From Pomphorhynchus laevis (Eukaryota > Acanthocephala > Palaeacanthocephala > Echinorhynchida > Pomphorhynchidae), in NCBI GenBank assembly GCA_012934845.2, contig WNNJ02000482.1, positions 107,523 through 171,522 on the forward strand: DNA of 64,000 nt. Reading direction: 5' to 3'. The notes under the pieces are model-generated. The model was given only the letters and a program-made list of their open reading frames with translations. It was not told where the DNA came from and searched no databases. Below, piece after piece: positions 21,410 through 34,083 of the stretch. Numbering within the stretch: the first letter of the stretch is position 1; every line of letters starts with the position of its first letter. Position numbers and translations under genes: made by a program.

Positions 21410-21800
21410 ATATTGGTTTTGTTAAGAATAAGGCTTTATGGATAAATTTGTTCTCTTTTGAATAAAAATTATTAGAGTTAAATACGTATATCATCAATGT
21501 ATCGAAACATTATATTTCATATCTTTATATAATTTTGATTTATTTTTTTAAACAGTTATGAACAAATTAATATTCTATAAAGCTTAAAATAAGACGTGGA
21601 TTTGTATCTATTATAGGGTATACATGAATGCTCATGCAAAAATATGTTTCTTGTAAATTTAAATATGTCATCTTTACGATATAAATTAATAATAGTTTTA
21701 GTTAATGTTAATTTAATGTTCATATCTAGACATACACCTTCTTTATCATTAATATTGGTTTTGTTAAGAATAAGGCTTATCTGGATAAATTTGTTCACTT
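21410..21800 (-). pseudogene. second, rearranged PLE-N RT fragment
   Basis: It again encodes ISLILNKTNINDKEGVCL and KDDIFKFTRNIFLHEH, with further scraps of the RYIDD region in the same strand at about 21480-21600. The same coding part as 20964-21308 is therefore present twice within 500 bp, implying a duplication or two nested copies. Confidence 0.7.
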
Positions 21801-22174
21801 ATCGAAAAAAATTATTAGAGTTAAATACACATATCATCACAAAATATCAAAAATATACAGATTTCAACTTTAAGGTTTCTGAGATAATTAAATTTTATCC
21901 AAAGGACATACTTTGCTTTTAATAAAATAATAATGATGATAGTACAACAATATACTTATTGTTTATTTGGGCAACTTTTTTAGTGGTACGAACAGGAATC
22001 TAAGAATTTTGATTTTTTTGTCTGGCTGAATTTTATTATTAACGCAAAATAGCGATATTATTATTCTTACAAGGCTTAGCCATTAGGCTATTTTACCTGA
22101 TCACAGTTTAAAAGTAATAAAACTAAAAAATAAGAAACGAAGAAAAGGAAGTCAACAAGACAAAAAAAAACAAA

Positions 22175-22768
22175 TCACTGCAAATATGTCCATGACTCGT
22201 TTCTCGTCTTCTTGATGATCCATGACTTTAATAATTTTTTGAACAAATGCAGACTCCGGGCGGAAGCAATTTCCTTAGGCAGAGAATTCCACATATTAAG
22301 TACCCTGTGCGACAGTCTCCAGCATTTTGGATACCTACCATGCCTTGTTATATAGACAGTTTTGCTGTGACCTCTCAAAATCAATGAACGTAATGTGATC
22401 GAACCACTCGGATAACCGTCCAACCGGTGTACAAGCGCATACATTCCTATCAAGTCAAGAAACAAAAATCGTGATGACATCGGTTGAATTCTTAGCAAAT
22501 CTAATCGAGATGCGTAATCCACTCTCGCATTCGAACATAAACAAAAACCTAGCCTTTGAACTGACTCTATATCTGTCCTTTCGTGTTTAGTGACCGGGAA
22601 AGAAGCCTGAATTACATAGTCTAAATGCGGATGAACCAACGTGTTAAACAAGTTTCTAAAGACATTAATGGTAATCTTAAGGCATGAGTTCTTTACAATA
22701 TATAGTGCACGAGTAGCGCTTTTAATTGCTCTTTCGCTATTAAGTTTAGTTTTTAATGATGCCTGCAC
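22175..22768 (-). pseudogene. LINE I RT thumb and C-terminal part
   Basis: An open frame of 197 codons starting just after the internal deletion: LKTKLNSERAIKSATRAL, VHPHLDYVIQASFPV, DIESVQRLGF, LRGHSKTVYITR, LNMWNSLPKEIASA. These blocks follow the YADD region in CR1-group proteins. Confidence 0.75.
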
Positions 22769-23183
22769 GATAATTTCTAAATCCCTATGATGTGATACTT
22801 CAGTGAGAAGAACAGAGGTTGCAGAGGTTGCGCACGTACCGATACCTATCTAAGTTTTCAGGATGGGTTTGATTAGTAGCCCACAGGGCATTGTGCAGTT
22901 TAAACACTGCACGAAGTTCATGATCAAACCACTGAGGGCGAGTGGACTTAATGAAAGTTCTCCGTTTCGGAGCGAACTTATCTGACAAATTTAAGAAAAC
23001 GTCATAAAAATGGTCAGCAGATCTGGAACAGTAGTAGCCCTATAACTACGATAAAAAATGTTATAAAAATTAGCTAAGAGATGTTGGGTATCCATCCGAG
23101 TCCAATATCGTTTTGGATAACCCAATTGTGACCTACAAACGATATTGGACACTAATTTAACGGAGAGAACACAGTGATCACTG

Positions 23184-23759
23184 TTACGAAGAGGAGGATA
23201 ATACGCAATACTGTCGATATCTCCAGTACATCTTGTAAACAAGATCTAGAGCGGCACCGTTGACATGAGTTGGTTCTCTACAATGTTGCACTAAAAGTAG
23301 GTCAGCAAGAAATAAATCACAAAATTGTTTTGATACGCCCGAGCAGGGTTGATACTCATTCATATTCCAATCTACATTCGGAAGATTGAAGTCACTTAAA
23401 AGGACAAATCGTTGGGGTGAACAAAAATTAGATAAATAATCCTTAAGCCGATCTGTTCTCAAAATGAAAGATGGAGATCTATAAACAACACAAACATTTA
23501 ATTTCAACAATTGATGATTAACAGTAAAAGACAGACACTCATATGACCACTCAGAGTCGCAAAGATATGATATTTTTGATGTTGAGAGATCGTGTCGAAC
23601 GAATGCTACAACTCCTCCACCTCGCATACCAGGAAAGCGATCCGCTCTTATTAACTTATAACCTACAACATTAAACAGATTATCAGAGATGCCACTATGT
23701 AACCAAGATTCTGAAATACAGAATATATCATAATGATTATCAGCAATATGGTCGAACAA
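23184..23759 (-). pseudogene. LINE I APE endonuclease
   Basis: Nearly full AP-type endonuclease domain of about 190 residues in one open frame. SESW, GGGVVAFVR, SDFNLPNVDWN and PTHVNGAALDLV are in the usual order, and the last block (SDHCVL) is in the adjacent frame at about 23160. It would nick the target DNA for TPRT in an active LINE; here it is cut off from an RT. Confidence 0.75.
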
Positions 23760-23830
23760 GAAAGGAACTTGAGATTGAAGACTTCTAACGTTTGAGTAAC
23801 TAATATGAAGCAGAACTCCAGACGACCTTC

Positions 23831-25958
23831 AAAAAGCGAGGTTCCTCCGTGGTACGCTTCCCAAAACGAATCAAACTTCGAACTTGCAGCTTCATAGCTA
23901 CATTATTGTAAGTAGTTGGTAATCCAATGTAGTTAGTTAATCCAATTTAGTTAGTCTTGTATGAACTGGACTTGGATGAGCTTGTAAAGCTGGACGATTG
24001 TGTCAATGACAATTTTGTCATTGAATGTGAGTAATTCAATGCATTTAAGTGTTGTAATCGAATATGAGCACTAATAATCGTTTAATGTTATTTGATATGA
24101 ATACGACACGAAGGGCATTTTTATTAGTATCATGTTTTCTTTGCTCTCCAAAAACCGACATCATCGTATACGATGTAAATCTCAAATTCTTTTCGTCAAT
24201 ATTGCCAATCTCGATCCTCTTCAACCAGCAAGAAACTAGCAAATAAGCTACCCTTAAAACAATAACAGAGTGGTACTTAAGCCGAGTGTCACTCTTCTGA
24301 AACAACTGACTGTTTCCCTTTGTATGAAGTACACTAGCGACACATATTCCTCAACGGGAAATATGCATATTTAAAATGCAATCGGAAAGTTATTTTTTTA
24401 TTTATAAATTTATTTTTTAGCATCATAAATTTTTTACTTCATTGGACGGTTTCATGTTATCATCGTGTGGTTCTTTCAATCTTATCAGCATCACTGTACA
24501 CTACAATCAGCGCGGGTGGACCTTATCAACAGTGAGCCCACATCTACATTTCGTATTTCGGTCCTTTTCATATTTCTGCTGAATTCCGCCGAAATGCTGG
24601 TTTTAGTTCATATACCAAAACATTTTTGTATACGTTAAGCGGAAAATTGTCTTCGAATATCCAATGACCGTGCTACGTTTGCTTACGGATTTAGTCAACC
24701 AACCTAAAAAAGCAATATCCAAAGCTCTATTATATCATTAGCTAGTAGATTACGAATTTGTTAAACGAATTCAGTCAATGTTTAATGAATTCAGATAATG
24801 ATTTAATGATCTTCATAACTCAATGTGGCCAGCGAATCTGATCACATTAAATCATAAATCAGAGGAGCCGTTAAATAACCTCTGAATTTTGAAATTGAAA
24901 GTGTTATCAAAACTATGCAGTCCATGGTCCCATTTTCTAAAATATATCCTCCAATTGTTTTGTGACATAATAAATCTAATTTTGTGAAAATTAGATTATT
25001 TTTAATTAAAAATTAATTGATAAATTAATAAAAATTAATAAATTGACAAATACCAACAGTTGAGATATGCAATGCATACGATGGCATCCATACAAATTAT
25101 GCTACAATATTTGAACACTCCAGATCCTAATTTGAATTTTTAACTCGAAATTTTTTTAATTTTAATAAAAATTGAATAGCTCAGGTGAGAAACGCCCTAG
25201 AAAAACCTAAATGGAAATAACCACTGTAATATGACTTAAAAATGTGCGATCAAAAGTTCTGTAGTTCATATGCTCTATTCTAGAGTATATCCAATTTTGT
25301 ACAAAATTTAATAAAAGTTGTGAATTAATTGGCTTAATAATTAAAATAAAATTCTAATTTTATTTTAATTAATTCAACATTAATAATTAAAATTATTAAT
25401 GCTTAATTATTTTTTAATGAATAAGTTTACGACAACCATATATGTACCATATGACTCATTATTACTCTTATTCAATTACTAACCTGTAACATAATTGAGC
25501 ACATATGTGAGAACAATGCACCATTAGTAAGTTAAACAAATTTTTGTAAGTGAAAAAGTTTACGACACACATACTAACGTTTTTATTCAATCAAAAAAAC
25601 AATACATGTAATAAAAACACTACATGTTCCAAATAATATGGAACATATATTGCACATTTCATAATGGAAGAATAATTTTATCGATGCTGTCGGCAAACCT
25701 GAACACATGATTTAGATACAGACTTTTTTATTTTTTATTACAAATATTCATAATGTGTATTGTTTGACCTTCAAAGATATTTACATTGACCTAATGCCGA
25801 GTACGATTTTTCATTAATTTTTGGGATCATTGATATTCAATTGATTAATAATTTTGCAAATAAAATATTTATTTTTAGTGGTTACCATATTACGCACATT
25901 TTCATATCTACCGTCCATTTCAACTTCCGATACAGCGACCGCACTTACCATTGCAAAA
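23831..25958. other. mostly empty AT-rich region
   Basis: Apart from the repeat at 24440-24570, I find no gene or named element. Open frames at 24045-24305 lie on both strands and have no recognisable motif. Confidence 0.5.
24440..24570 (-). repeat. repeat S2 copy 1 (hammerhead-like SINE-type repeat)
   Basis: It matches one arm of the palindrome at 41475-41695: GGACCGAAATACGAAATG, GTGGGCTCACTG, GCGCTGATTGTAGTGTACAG and ATGCTGATA. Minus orientation. Within it, 24517-24564 corresponds to the type II hammerhead-like fold, but the core is altered here (TTGATAA in place of CTGATGA). Confidence 0.6.
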
Positions 25959-26140
25959 ATCACAACCTAAAATACATCCATATGATGCATTTCACAACCT
26001 CCTGATGACCTTAATTCTTTATTCGAATACATCGTATATTATTTATTAGTCAATTCATCAAAATTAACTTTTATTTTGAATTTCAATTTTAAATTTTAAT
26101 TTGATACTATTTTATAAATTAAAAGTGCATTCCTCCTGTT
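25959..26140 (+). repeat. PLE-N terminal repeat fragment
   Basis: ACCTCCTGATGACCTTAAT, ATTATTTATTAGTCAATTCA and the AT-rich stretch that follows match the PLE-N right end. The outermost motif is missing. Confidence 0.7.
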
Positions 26141-26144
26141 AAGC

Positions 26145-26600
26145 TGTCATATGTTAAATAGGTTATTCATCTCCCTCGTCAGGCCACACTTGGAGTACTG
26201 CATTCAGGCTTGTTTCCCTACATGAGAGGTTCATATCCTTGGAAATGTTAGGTCTATGGCATATGTCGAATGATGCAGTGGGATATCCCACCGATGTAAT
26301 CACTAGGCCGGTAGATTAGTTGCGGGGACATTGCAGGGTCTTGTATAAATTTGGATTTGACAAATAACCAAAAGTGTATAGACTCTCGAGGAGAGGAATT
26401 AACATGTGAAATTCGTTGCCTGAGGAAGTCGTTGCAGCCCCCAGTTTGAGAACGTTTAAATCACGATGCTACAAATGGATACGTAAACAATGCCGCCATT
26501 CAACACTACTACTGGAATAACTGACTATTTGCTTTTCTTTTTTTTTGGACTCTGCCTGAATAGCCTTTCGGCTTCGGTATGTATTGGAATAATAATAAAT
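26145..26600 (+). mobile_element. CR1-like LINE 3' end
   Basis: It encodes LVRPHLEYCIQACFP and RRGINMWNSLPEEVVAAP followed by LRTFKSRCYKWI, the classic end of a CR1-group ORF2, with frame changes in between. It ends in GGTATGTATTGGAATAATAA-like 3' sequence, which recurs at 61420-61450. 5'-truncated and dead. Confidence 0.7.
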
Positions 26601-26799
26601 ATTATATAGCGATATTGGCCCAGTCTGAAACTGAGAGAATATTGTCATTATCATGATCAAGCAATATCTGATGTTGCCTCTTTTAGACTCATATTTAAAG
26701 TAGTTTAAAACTGATTATGTATGCTTAAAACTCTTCTTCTTACGTTACCTTGGTTACTAATTGTTTTAGCGATTTTAAAACTGTTTTTAAAATTGAAAG

Positions 26800-27470
26800 C
26801 GGTTTTGAAATAAGGGCTTAAACCTGATAACATAGCAGTTCCTCCTGATTACCTTTAATCCTTATTCTCGAATACATAGTATATTATTTATTAGTCAATT
26901 CATCAAAATTGAATTTTATCTTTAATTTTAAAATACGTAAATTCAGTTAGATTATCTATTTTGAAATGATCGAAAAAAGTTGCTCTGATTTTGAGTATTA
27001 ATTTTGTAATTAATTTGCGCTTAAATGCGTCATTAGCATGTATTTGGTTCCGCTGCTACATTGGGTCGAGTAATTGGGGCCGAAACATGATCAATCAGGT
27101 CTTCCTGATAACCGCTAATCATTATTCTAATACAAAATATTATCCTTTAATCAGTCAAAAATATGAAAATATTAATATTAAAATATTAATCAATAATCCT
27201 TAAGCATGGTAAATTTATTATTAAAATATTAAATTTACCATAAATATTATATTACATATTATAATAGTATTGTATTACATATATCATATTATTGTAATAT
27301 TAAGTTTACAATATATAAATCATCAAAATATTATTAAAAATAAATTTAAACTATTAAGTGAAATTTTTTATGAATAATGAACATTATGCTTTGTATTAAA
27401 ATAAGATTCACTAATAAACATTTGCTAATAATAAACAATATGCTTTGTATTATTATTGTTTATTGATTAT
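26800..27470 (+). repeat. cluster of PLE-N terminal repeat pieces
   Basis: Three partial copies in plus orientation: 26815-26960 (AAACCTGATAACATAGCAG, TACGTAAATTCAGTTAG), 27030-27160 (CATTAGCATGTATTTGG, GGGGCCGAAACATGAT) and 27345-27470 (TGAACATTATGCTTTGTATT). They suggest successive insertions of PLE-N ends, or one rearranged copy. Confidence 0.7.
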
Positions 27471-27589
27471 TGTCAAAAAAATGTTTATTTATCAAACTCC
27501 TGGGCGGATGTAGCGAGATCACCTCTTAAACGGCAAGTATGTGGAAAATGTTAATTGCAACGGTAAATGCGTGTTTAGATAAAATGTTT

Positions 27590-29935
27590 ACTTAGGGAAT
27601 ATCGAAAGCTATTGAAGGAGCTGATTATAGGGCCTCCGATTTTAATTTCACTAACTTTCCAACCGATTGTGTAGAATTAGAAAACATTGTTAAGATTTTG
27701 AATACTATAGCGATTCTCTTAACGCATTCTGAGTCACCCTGGGAACTTCGATATTTCTATTCTATCCGTAACCTTACTCAATTCTCACTCTTTTCACTTC
27801 CATTTTACTATATTTCTCCGGATGATCTCTGCATTATGTTTGATTCTGAATTTACGACTATCTTCAATCACCTTATGCCTATTCGACCCTAATCGTACAA
27901 GGGAACATGCACCATGTTCCCTGGTTCGATTCAGAATGTAGTCTTTTTAGGTTCGACCCCGACATCTAAATTCGTGTGTTTAATCGCTTTCTTAAACGTT
28001 CTCCTAATTTACTTACTCAAAATCTCCGTGCTTTCTATCGTTCTCTCCGCCGTTCTAATCTCATTCTTATACGTACTAAACGTACTCTCTTTTGGCGAAA
28101 TCAACTCGAGTCCTCTTCCAACTCGAAATCTCATTGAAACATTTTAAACTCAATTCTTTCACGATCACCTACCCCTTGTAACATAAAGCCTAATTATTCT
28201 TATCTACTATCTAAGCTATCTAATTTACTTTCCCTTCTACCCATATGCTCCTTGTATCATCTCTGCTCTTTAAATACTTTCATCCCAGAGCTATCCCACC
28301 TTCTTCCCGTTTCGTATGATGAAGTTTCTTCGGTTTTGCTGTCATTACCTAATACAACCTCTCCTTCTGACCTAATTCGCAAACATTTGCTTAAAAATAT
28401 CTGCGAATATATCTCATTCTTCTTGACCACTTTGTTCAACTTGTCTATCCGTAGCTGTACATTTTCTTCGAACTGGAAATGCACCACTGTTCGTCATTTC
28501 TCAAAAAGCAATCTCTCGACCCCTCACTACTATCATTGTACCGTCCTATCTCACTTCTCCCTGCTCTCTCTGAACTCTTTGAGCGTCTTGTTTTCAAACA
28601 AGTTAATGCATATCTACTTTTCATCAAATTATTTCCTCACTTCCAAGCTGCTTTTCACTCTAATCGCTCTATTGAAATTGCCTGTCTTAAAGTTTGTAAC
28701 GACTTACTCACCTCGCGCGATCATATATTATGTAGTGTCATAGTTTCCGTTGATCTATCATCTGATTTCGATATTGACGATCACTCGATTCTTCTCCATC
28801 GCCTTCGTCATGATTATGGATTCTCTTTACCCACTGTATCATGGTTTTCTTCGTATCTATCAAACCGTACATTTCGAGTATATTCTAACTCTTCTCTCTC
28901 CCATCCTTCGTCCATTCCGTCCGGTGTTCCACAAGGCTCCGTATTAGGCCCTATGCCTTTCTCTCTTCTTCTTGGTGATTTGTCTTCGATTTCTCATAAA
29001 TTTAACTTCCATGTTATGCAATATGCTGATGACATTCTCATCTATGCTCATGCACCTGTTTATCGTATTCATGATTTTAGTGTTTCTGCTTCCAACTGTC
29101 TTGCCTCAATTTCCAATAATATTTCTTCCCTTCGTCTTTCTTTAAATTCTAATAAATTCAAAATTATGTGGATTCTACTTCGACTCCTCGGCTTAGATAC
29201 TCCCTCCTTATCATTAATTTCTACAATTCTTCCTATCGTTGATAATCTCACTTTTTAGGCTTCCATTTCGACAAGCAACTTTCACTTAAACCTTTCGTTC
29301 GGGATAAACTACGCTCATCTTCCTTGATTATCGCCAACCTCCTTCAAATTCGTAGACTGATCGATTTCCCTTGTTTGACTCTAATATCTTCTCTTCTATT
29401 ATCAAGAGTTGATTACTGTCTTAGTCTATTTTCCGACTCACCTAAATCCACTATTCCGCTATAACGCATCGTCAACGCAGCCGTCCGAATTCTCCTCCGT
29501 CTTCGTCGTTTTAATCATACATCCCACCATATTGCTTATCTCGATCCTATCATTTATTGTGGTGTTCAAATTCGTCTTTTTATTGTTTTTCACCTTGTAA
29601 CTTTTCATACCCGTTCTTTTCTCAACATTCTTTTTCTTTATAATTCTCGTCGTTTATTGTTCTTTGCGTTCCCGTTATTCCCCTCTTTACATGTTCCAAA
29701 CTACTCTACCTCCTTTGGCTTTCGCTCCTTCCATATGGGTTATCTCGTGGAATCATCTACCCATTCATATACACCAATCAACCTCCAAGCCGTGCTTCAA
29801 ACGCCAAATTCGATCAAATTTTAGCAATTTGACTAATTTATCTGCTTGACTTTTTCTGTATTTTTTGTTTGTTAGTGACTTGTAAGCTTGCAGTTGGCAC
29901 ACATTTGCCACGTCAAATAATAAAATAAAGTATTA
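27590..29935 (+). mobile_element. LINE B copy 2 (CR1/Jockey-like), 5'-truncated
   Basis: It starts inside the end of the endonuclease (DYRASDFNFTNFPTD), continues through the linker (FYRSLRRSNLILIRTKRTLF, SYDEVSSVLLSLPN) to the RT (below), and ends in a 3' UTR with GACTTGTAAGCTTGCAG. Codon content is pyrimidine-rich. Several frame changes make it inactive. Downstream parts are nearly identical to the copy at 45700-46680. Confidence 0.8.
28479..29258 (+). pseudogene. LINE B reverse transcriptase (longest open part)
   Basis: An open frame of about 260 codons containing YRPISLLPALSELFERLVFK (fingers), VSVDLSSDFDIDDHSILL (motif A; usually S-A-F-D), YLSNRTFRVYSNSS, PSGVPQGSVLGPMPFSLLLG (motif B) and HVMQYADDILIYAHA (motif C with the catalytic DD). 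It is the best-preserved LINE B RT here, but it lacks an intact upstream linker and thumb frame. Confidence 0.8.
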
Positions 29936-29936
29936 A

Positions 29937-30206
29937 GAATTATTGAAGCTGGATTAAAAAAGGGGAAAATTTTATTTAATATTTCACTAGCCTCTGTCAG
30001 CATCTTCAGAAAATTACAATGTTTTATTAAAAATGTACATGTTGATATAAAATTTTTGAAACGATGCCCTAAAAATATTATATAAACATGTACATTTTAA
30101 AAAACATTGTAATGTTCTGAAGATTCCACAGATGTTAGCGAAATACCAAATAAAATTTTCCCTTTTTTGTACAATAATTCTTTATAAATAATGGATCATT
30201 ATCAAC
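29937..30206. repeat. PLE-C foldback remnant 3
   Basis: Inverted arms 29937-30030 and about 30090-30206. The left arm (reverse complement) reads CTGAAGATGCTGACAGAGG then CTAGTGAAATATTAAA; the right arm ends GGATCATTATCAACTATTT, the family's outer end. It lies directly after the LINE B 3' end. Confidence 0.65.
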
Positions 30207-31191
30207 TATTTACAAATAAATTATTACTATTATTACATAAGAAATAGTAAGATTGTTAGTTTTGAAAGCCTAATACTATTTCGGGTGCAACTACTGCCTA
30301 CGTTCCCTCGTCAAACGGATTAAAAGTTTTTGATATAACGGGATATGCCCATAGAGATAATCTACTTGATACAATGAACAATCAGTAGATTGTTCGACTG
30401 AAGCAATACAGTCAGTAAAAGCAAAATGCTCTACATTGGACGACAACTAATTCATCTTTTCACTGTATGTGTGTTATACAATGTTGATGGTTTGTCTTAT
30501 TTGTTGAATTTATGTATAGAAAGTTTTTTCGATAAGTTCGATATTATAATCTTAGTAGAAACGTTTTCTGCGCATCCGAATTCCTTACGAAATTTTTATA
30601 TTGTTGAATCTTCAACGGAAATGCGCATGAGTGGTCGACCTGTAGGCGGGATTTTAGTTGGTTTAAATGCGAAATTTAATGGGTTTCAGCATAGGCTTAG
30701 TGATACAATGGTTTTAGTCAATACGCCGAATCTTACGATTCTTGGTTGTTACTTTTCCCCCCACAATGTCGGATGGTGATATAATAAGCGAATTTGATTT
30801 AGTCTCGGATTTTCTTGGTACGACAAAATCAGTAATTATTGCGGGAGATTTCAATTCTAGGTATGATTTTCCTCTATCTACAAAGTTAGGGCTAATTTCC
30901 GAATTTTTGTTTTTATATGGTTTCTTAATAAGCATTTTATCTTTCCTTTGCTTACATCAGTTCGACAGGTAGCGGTACCATCGATTTTATCCTTCTTAAC
31001 TTTAATGATATTGCAATAGAACCAGCGTTAGATGATATTTGGGCAACACTCAGAAAGCATCAACCAGTATGAATTGAAATAGGTTGTTCAGAACAGGTTT
31101 TTAGCAGCTGCACTAATTCCTTTAATCAATTAAGTACGAAGCTGAATGTCCAAGCAATCGATGTAAATTCTATGAACGAGGCTTATAATAG

Positions 31192-32031
31192 ATGGATGTT
31201 AATAGTTGGTTTGATATGTGGTGTGAAATAATTCAAAAGGCGTGTTCGATCAAGAGTATTCGTAGACGACATTCTCCGATTTTAAGAAACCCGGAGTTGC
31301 GCGAGATAAAGGTAAAATTACTACATTATCGTAGTTTGTTAAGACGAGATGAAGCATACCGGCCTCTTTATGTTAAGTTAAAGAACGAATACAACATGAA
31401 AATACGAACGCTTATAATGGCTGCAAATTCACACAAAAATAACAGGATACTAGAACATGCACGTTTGATGCCGTGGAAGTTAGATCCTCGTTGTCGTTCA
31501 GTGAGTACTATTGTCAGTGTACCCATTTCTCAATGGGAAAATTTTTTTAATGATTTAGATGATTCCAATATCGGCGATAAAAAACAGTGTATTTCTTTCA
31601 GTAGATCGTTAAGGCTTCTAGGAGAGCTAAGCCACTTGAACTCCTATTTTACAGTCTATAAAGTTGAATCCTTTTTACAACACATACCTGATAGAAAGAC
31701 AATCGGCAATGATGTTATAGTCTCTAAACATATAAAAGGTATTTGGTCAGTCTCAATTTATTTTCTTGCGATATTATTTAATCAGATCTTGATAGGAGAT
31801 TTGTTCCCTATGTTTTGGAAGAAGGTGATTCTAAAAATACCCTTTAAAGGTGGTAATGATCCTCGTAATCTAAATAATTACAGAGATATCGCAATACTAA
31901 GTCAACCATATAAGTTATTTGCAACCATCATAAGCCGTAGACTTGCAGTCTATGTATCAAACTTTCTCTCAATAGAGCAACATGGCTTTTTACCTGGTTT
32001 CTTTACCACAAGTGCTGTCTCCATTTTATGA
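31192..32031 (+). pseudogene. LINE G linker and RT fingers
   Basis: An open frame of 279 codons: the linker (ELREIKVKLLHYRSLLRRDE, EYNMKIRTLIMAANSHKNNR), then VILKIPFKGGNDPRNLNNYR and IAILSQPYKLFATIISRRL, ending in EQHGFLPGFFTTSAV. The NYR and QPYKLF blocks are RT motifs 1-2. It ends where the first copy of the 81-bp duplication ends, at a stop. Confidence 0.7.
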
Positions 32032-32270
32032 AACGATGTTCAAGAAGCTCGTTCAAATTACCTTCTTTGTACGCCGTTTTCGTAGATTTTACAAAGGCAT
32101 TTGATAGCATTTACAGACTAGCTTATTCGAAAATTAACAATCAAACTTAGCCTAAAAGGGCTATATCATACATGTACTACATCAAGTTCTCTCACCTTAA
32201 ATTGTCCGGGTTTTTGATGGAATAAAATATTCAGATTACTTTCAACAAATAAAGGGTTCTCCTCAGGGTG

Positions 32271-32519
32271 ACTTTCTCTCAATAGAGCAACATGTCTTTT
32301 TACCTGGTTTCTTTACCACAAGTGCTGTCTCCATTTTATGAAACGATGTTCTCACTTTTGTTCAGTCTATTTGTATGTCATCTACCAGCATGTATAAGTG
32401 AAACTAACTCTTCTTGTCTTTTATATGCAGATGATCTGGTTATATATTCGTCAAAATTAGGTGATGTTAGTTTAGCATTGGTTAGGCTCAAACTGTATTG
32501 TATGGGGAATGGTTTGTAG
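32271..32519 (+). pseudogene. LINE G RT palm with YADD
   Basis: It contains LLYADDLVIYSS (motif C) after LLFSLFVCHLPACIS. The 81 bp at 32271-32351 duplicate 31961-32041 and sit between SPQGD (motif B) and LLFSLF, replacing the expected 'PLSP' residues. Confidence 0.65.
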
Positions 32520-33240
32520 GCTAATCTAGCGAAAACAAAAGTGTAAAATTCCGAGGAGGTGGTAGGTTATCATTAAATGATGTTTTTACATACGACGGTA
32601 TGATTTTTCAAATGTGTACGCAATTCTGCTGTCTTACTTTAATTTGCCTCTAATTGATAGAATAAAATTGATAGAATAAAATTGAATTTCCTTAAATTAT
32701 TATTTTGCTCGTCCCGCGAGGTTTCGTCTTCGGAATCAGCTTATCTTACTAGAGATCAACCATTGTCGCTTATCCTGCAGAAATGTTTGCCTTAATAGAG
32801 ACGGTGGCGTTTCGTTCACGTGCATCAAACTGGGATTCGAAGCAACTCTTACTGGATAGTGATATCCAATTTACGCCTGAAGTTGAATTCCCGAACATTT
32901 GGAAGTTTGGTAGTCAAAGAAAGTGAGCATTATAATGAGATTTTTTCCTGACGGTTTTCATGGAAAGTTTTGCTCAAATAAGATAATGTGCCATACACGA
33001 GAATTCGCCTGTATTTGTAAATACTATTTATATATACCAACAGCTCTTACATGCTCGAACTTGCATACATTTAAAAACATTATCTCTATTGAAACTTAAC
33101 GATATGTGAATTAGCATTATTAATTTGGTAGATGTTTGTCTGTTAGCGTTGTAGTGTTGTAACAATGTTTTGATGTTAATCCTCCCTTGTCGGCCGTGGC
33201 GGCAACGGGTTATTATTTAAAATAAATTATCTCAGATTAA

Positions 33241-34083
33241 TATTATTTCATATTATCCCCTCTGCCTCCTACGGTTACTTCGTTCACTTCGTTGCCGGGT
33301 CGGTGCACTGTATTATAATCTAAATAATATCGCAATCACATTCAATTAAATGGTTAACTTTATACAAATGCATTTCTAGTGTGATAACTGATCAAACAAT
33401 TCACAAAAAATGATGTCATTAATTTCAGTGTAAAATTGAACTCTGGTTTTGTCAACACATAGAAGGCGAAATTTTAGGAGCATCTGGAATCGTCAGTGCA
33501 CTTTCGAATGACGACAAAAATAGTATAGGCCATTAATTACAATTTATATTATTGTAGGTCACTAATTCGAAATTTTGAGCTATGAACATTTAAAAGTTAA
33601 AAAATTTAAAATATTATTAAAAATTTCTATTTTGGCCATCTGATCTAAACAGATGGCCAAAATATAGGTCACTGATGCAGTACACAATGTACTAATGCAG
33701 TACACAATGTTGCGGGACACTGAATGTTTACTTTTTAAATGTTTTTGCATTTTACTCAAATTTTAAATTTTAAGTATTTTATAGGAAGTTAGAAGATAAA
33801 CTACACATGAATATAAAGAGGCGTTGATATACGTTTCTTTTAAAAATAAATATATTTGTATGTTAATCTAATTTTAAATTAAAAAAATTATAAAATTCCA
33901 AATTTCTCAGAATTAAAAACGTTAAAAAGCGTAAACTGCTAAAAGTATCCAATAAAAAAGGTTTAGCTTTACGTGGTAAATGAGTACCGGCGCACGCTTA
34001 CATGACCACAACAACAAAAAAACAAAAATCTAAATCATGTTCGCAAAAATCTGTCCGCAAAAATCTGACTGTCCGCAAAAATT
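33241..34083. other. AT-rich region with one hairpin
   Basis: No gene found. A perfect inverted repeat TTGGCCATCTG / CAGATGGCCAA separated by about 7 bases lies at 33633-33660. TGATGCAGTACACAATGT-like sequence is tandemly repeated nearby. Confidence 0.5.

Larger units (their letters stand above)
22150..23830 (-). mobile_element. LINE I: CR1-like LINE lacking its RT core
   Basis: From 23830 leftwards the minus strand encodes an APE endonuclease: SYSNVRSLQSQV, CISESWLHSGI, GYKLIRADRFPGMRGGGVVA, VVYRSPSF, LLSDFNLPNVDWNM and RNSDHCVLSV (the S-D-H block). A linker follows (RRTFIKSTRPQWFDHELRAV). At about 22795 it jumps directly to the thumb (HPHLDYVIQASFPV, RRVLNMWNSLPKEI with the first R as H) and the 3' end. 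The RT motifs A to C (roughly 0.9 kb in relatives) are absent, so this copy has a clean internal deletion plus a frame change near 23200. Confidence 0.8.
30426..33240 (+). mobile_element. LINE G: APE-type LINE, clade unresolved
   Basis: A third APE LINE type in plus orientation. Endonuclease pieces: ILVETFSAHP, LTILGCYFSP, IIAGDFNSRYDFP (GDFN), GTIDFI. Then a linker and RT: WKKVILKIPFKGGNDPRNLN, NYRDIAILSQPYKLFATII, EQHGFLPGFF, VFVDFTKAFDSI, SPQGD and CLLYADDLVIYSS, followed by KFRGGGRLSLNDVF. The YKLF and FRGGGRL blocks are unlike the CR1-type LINEs here. An internal 81-bp duplication interrupts the RT. The 3' end is probably near 33240. Many frame breaks. Confidence 0.75.
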
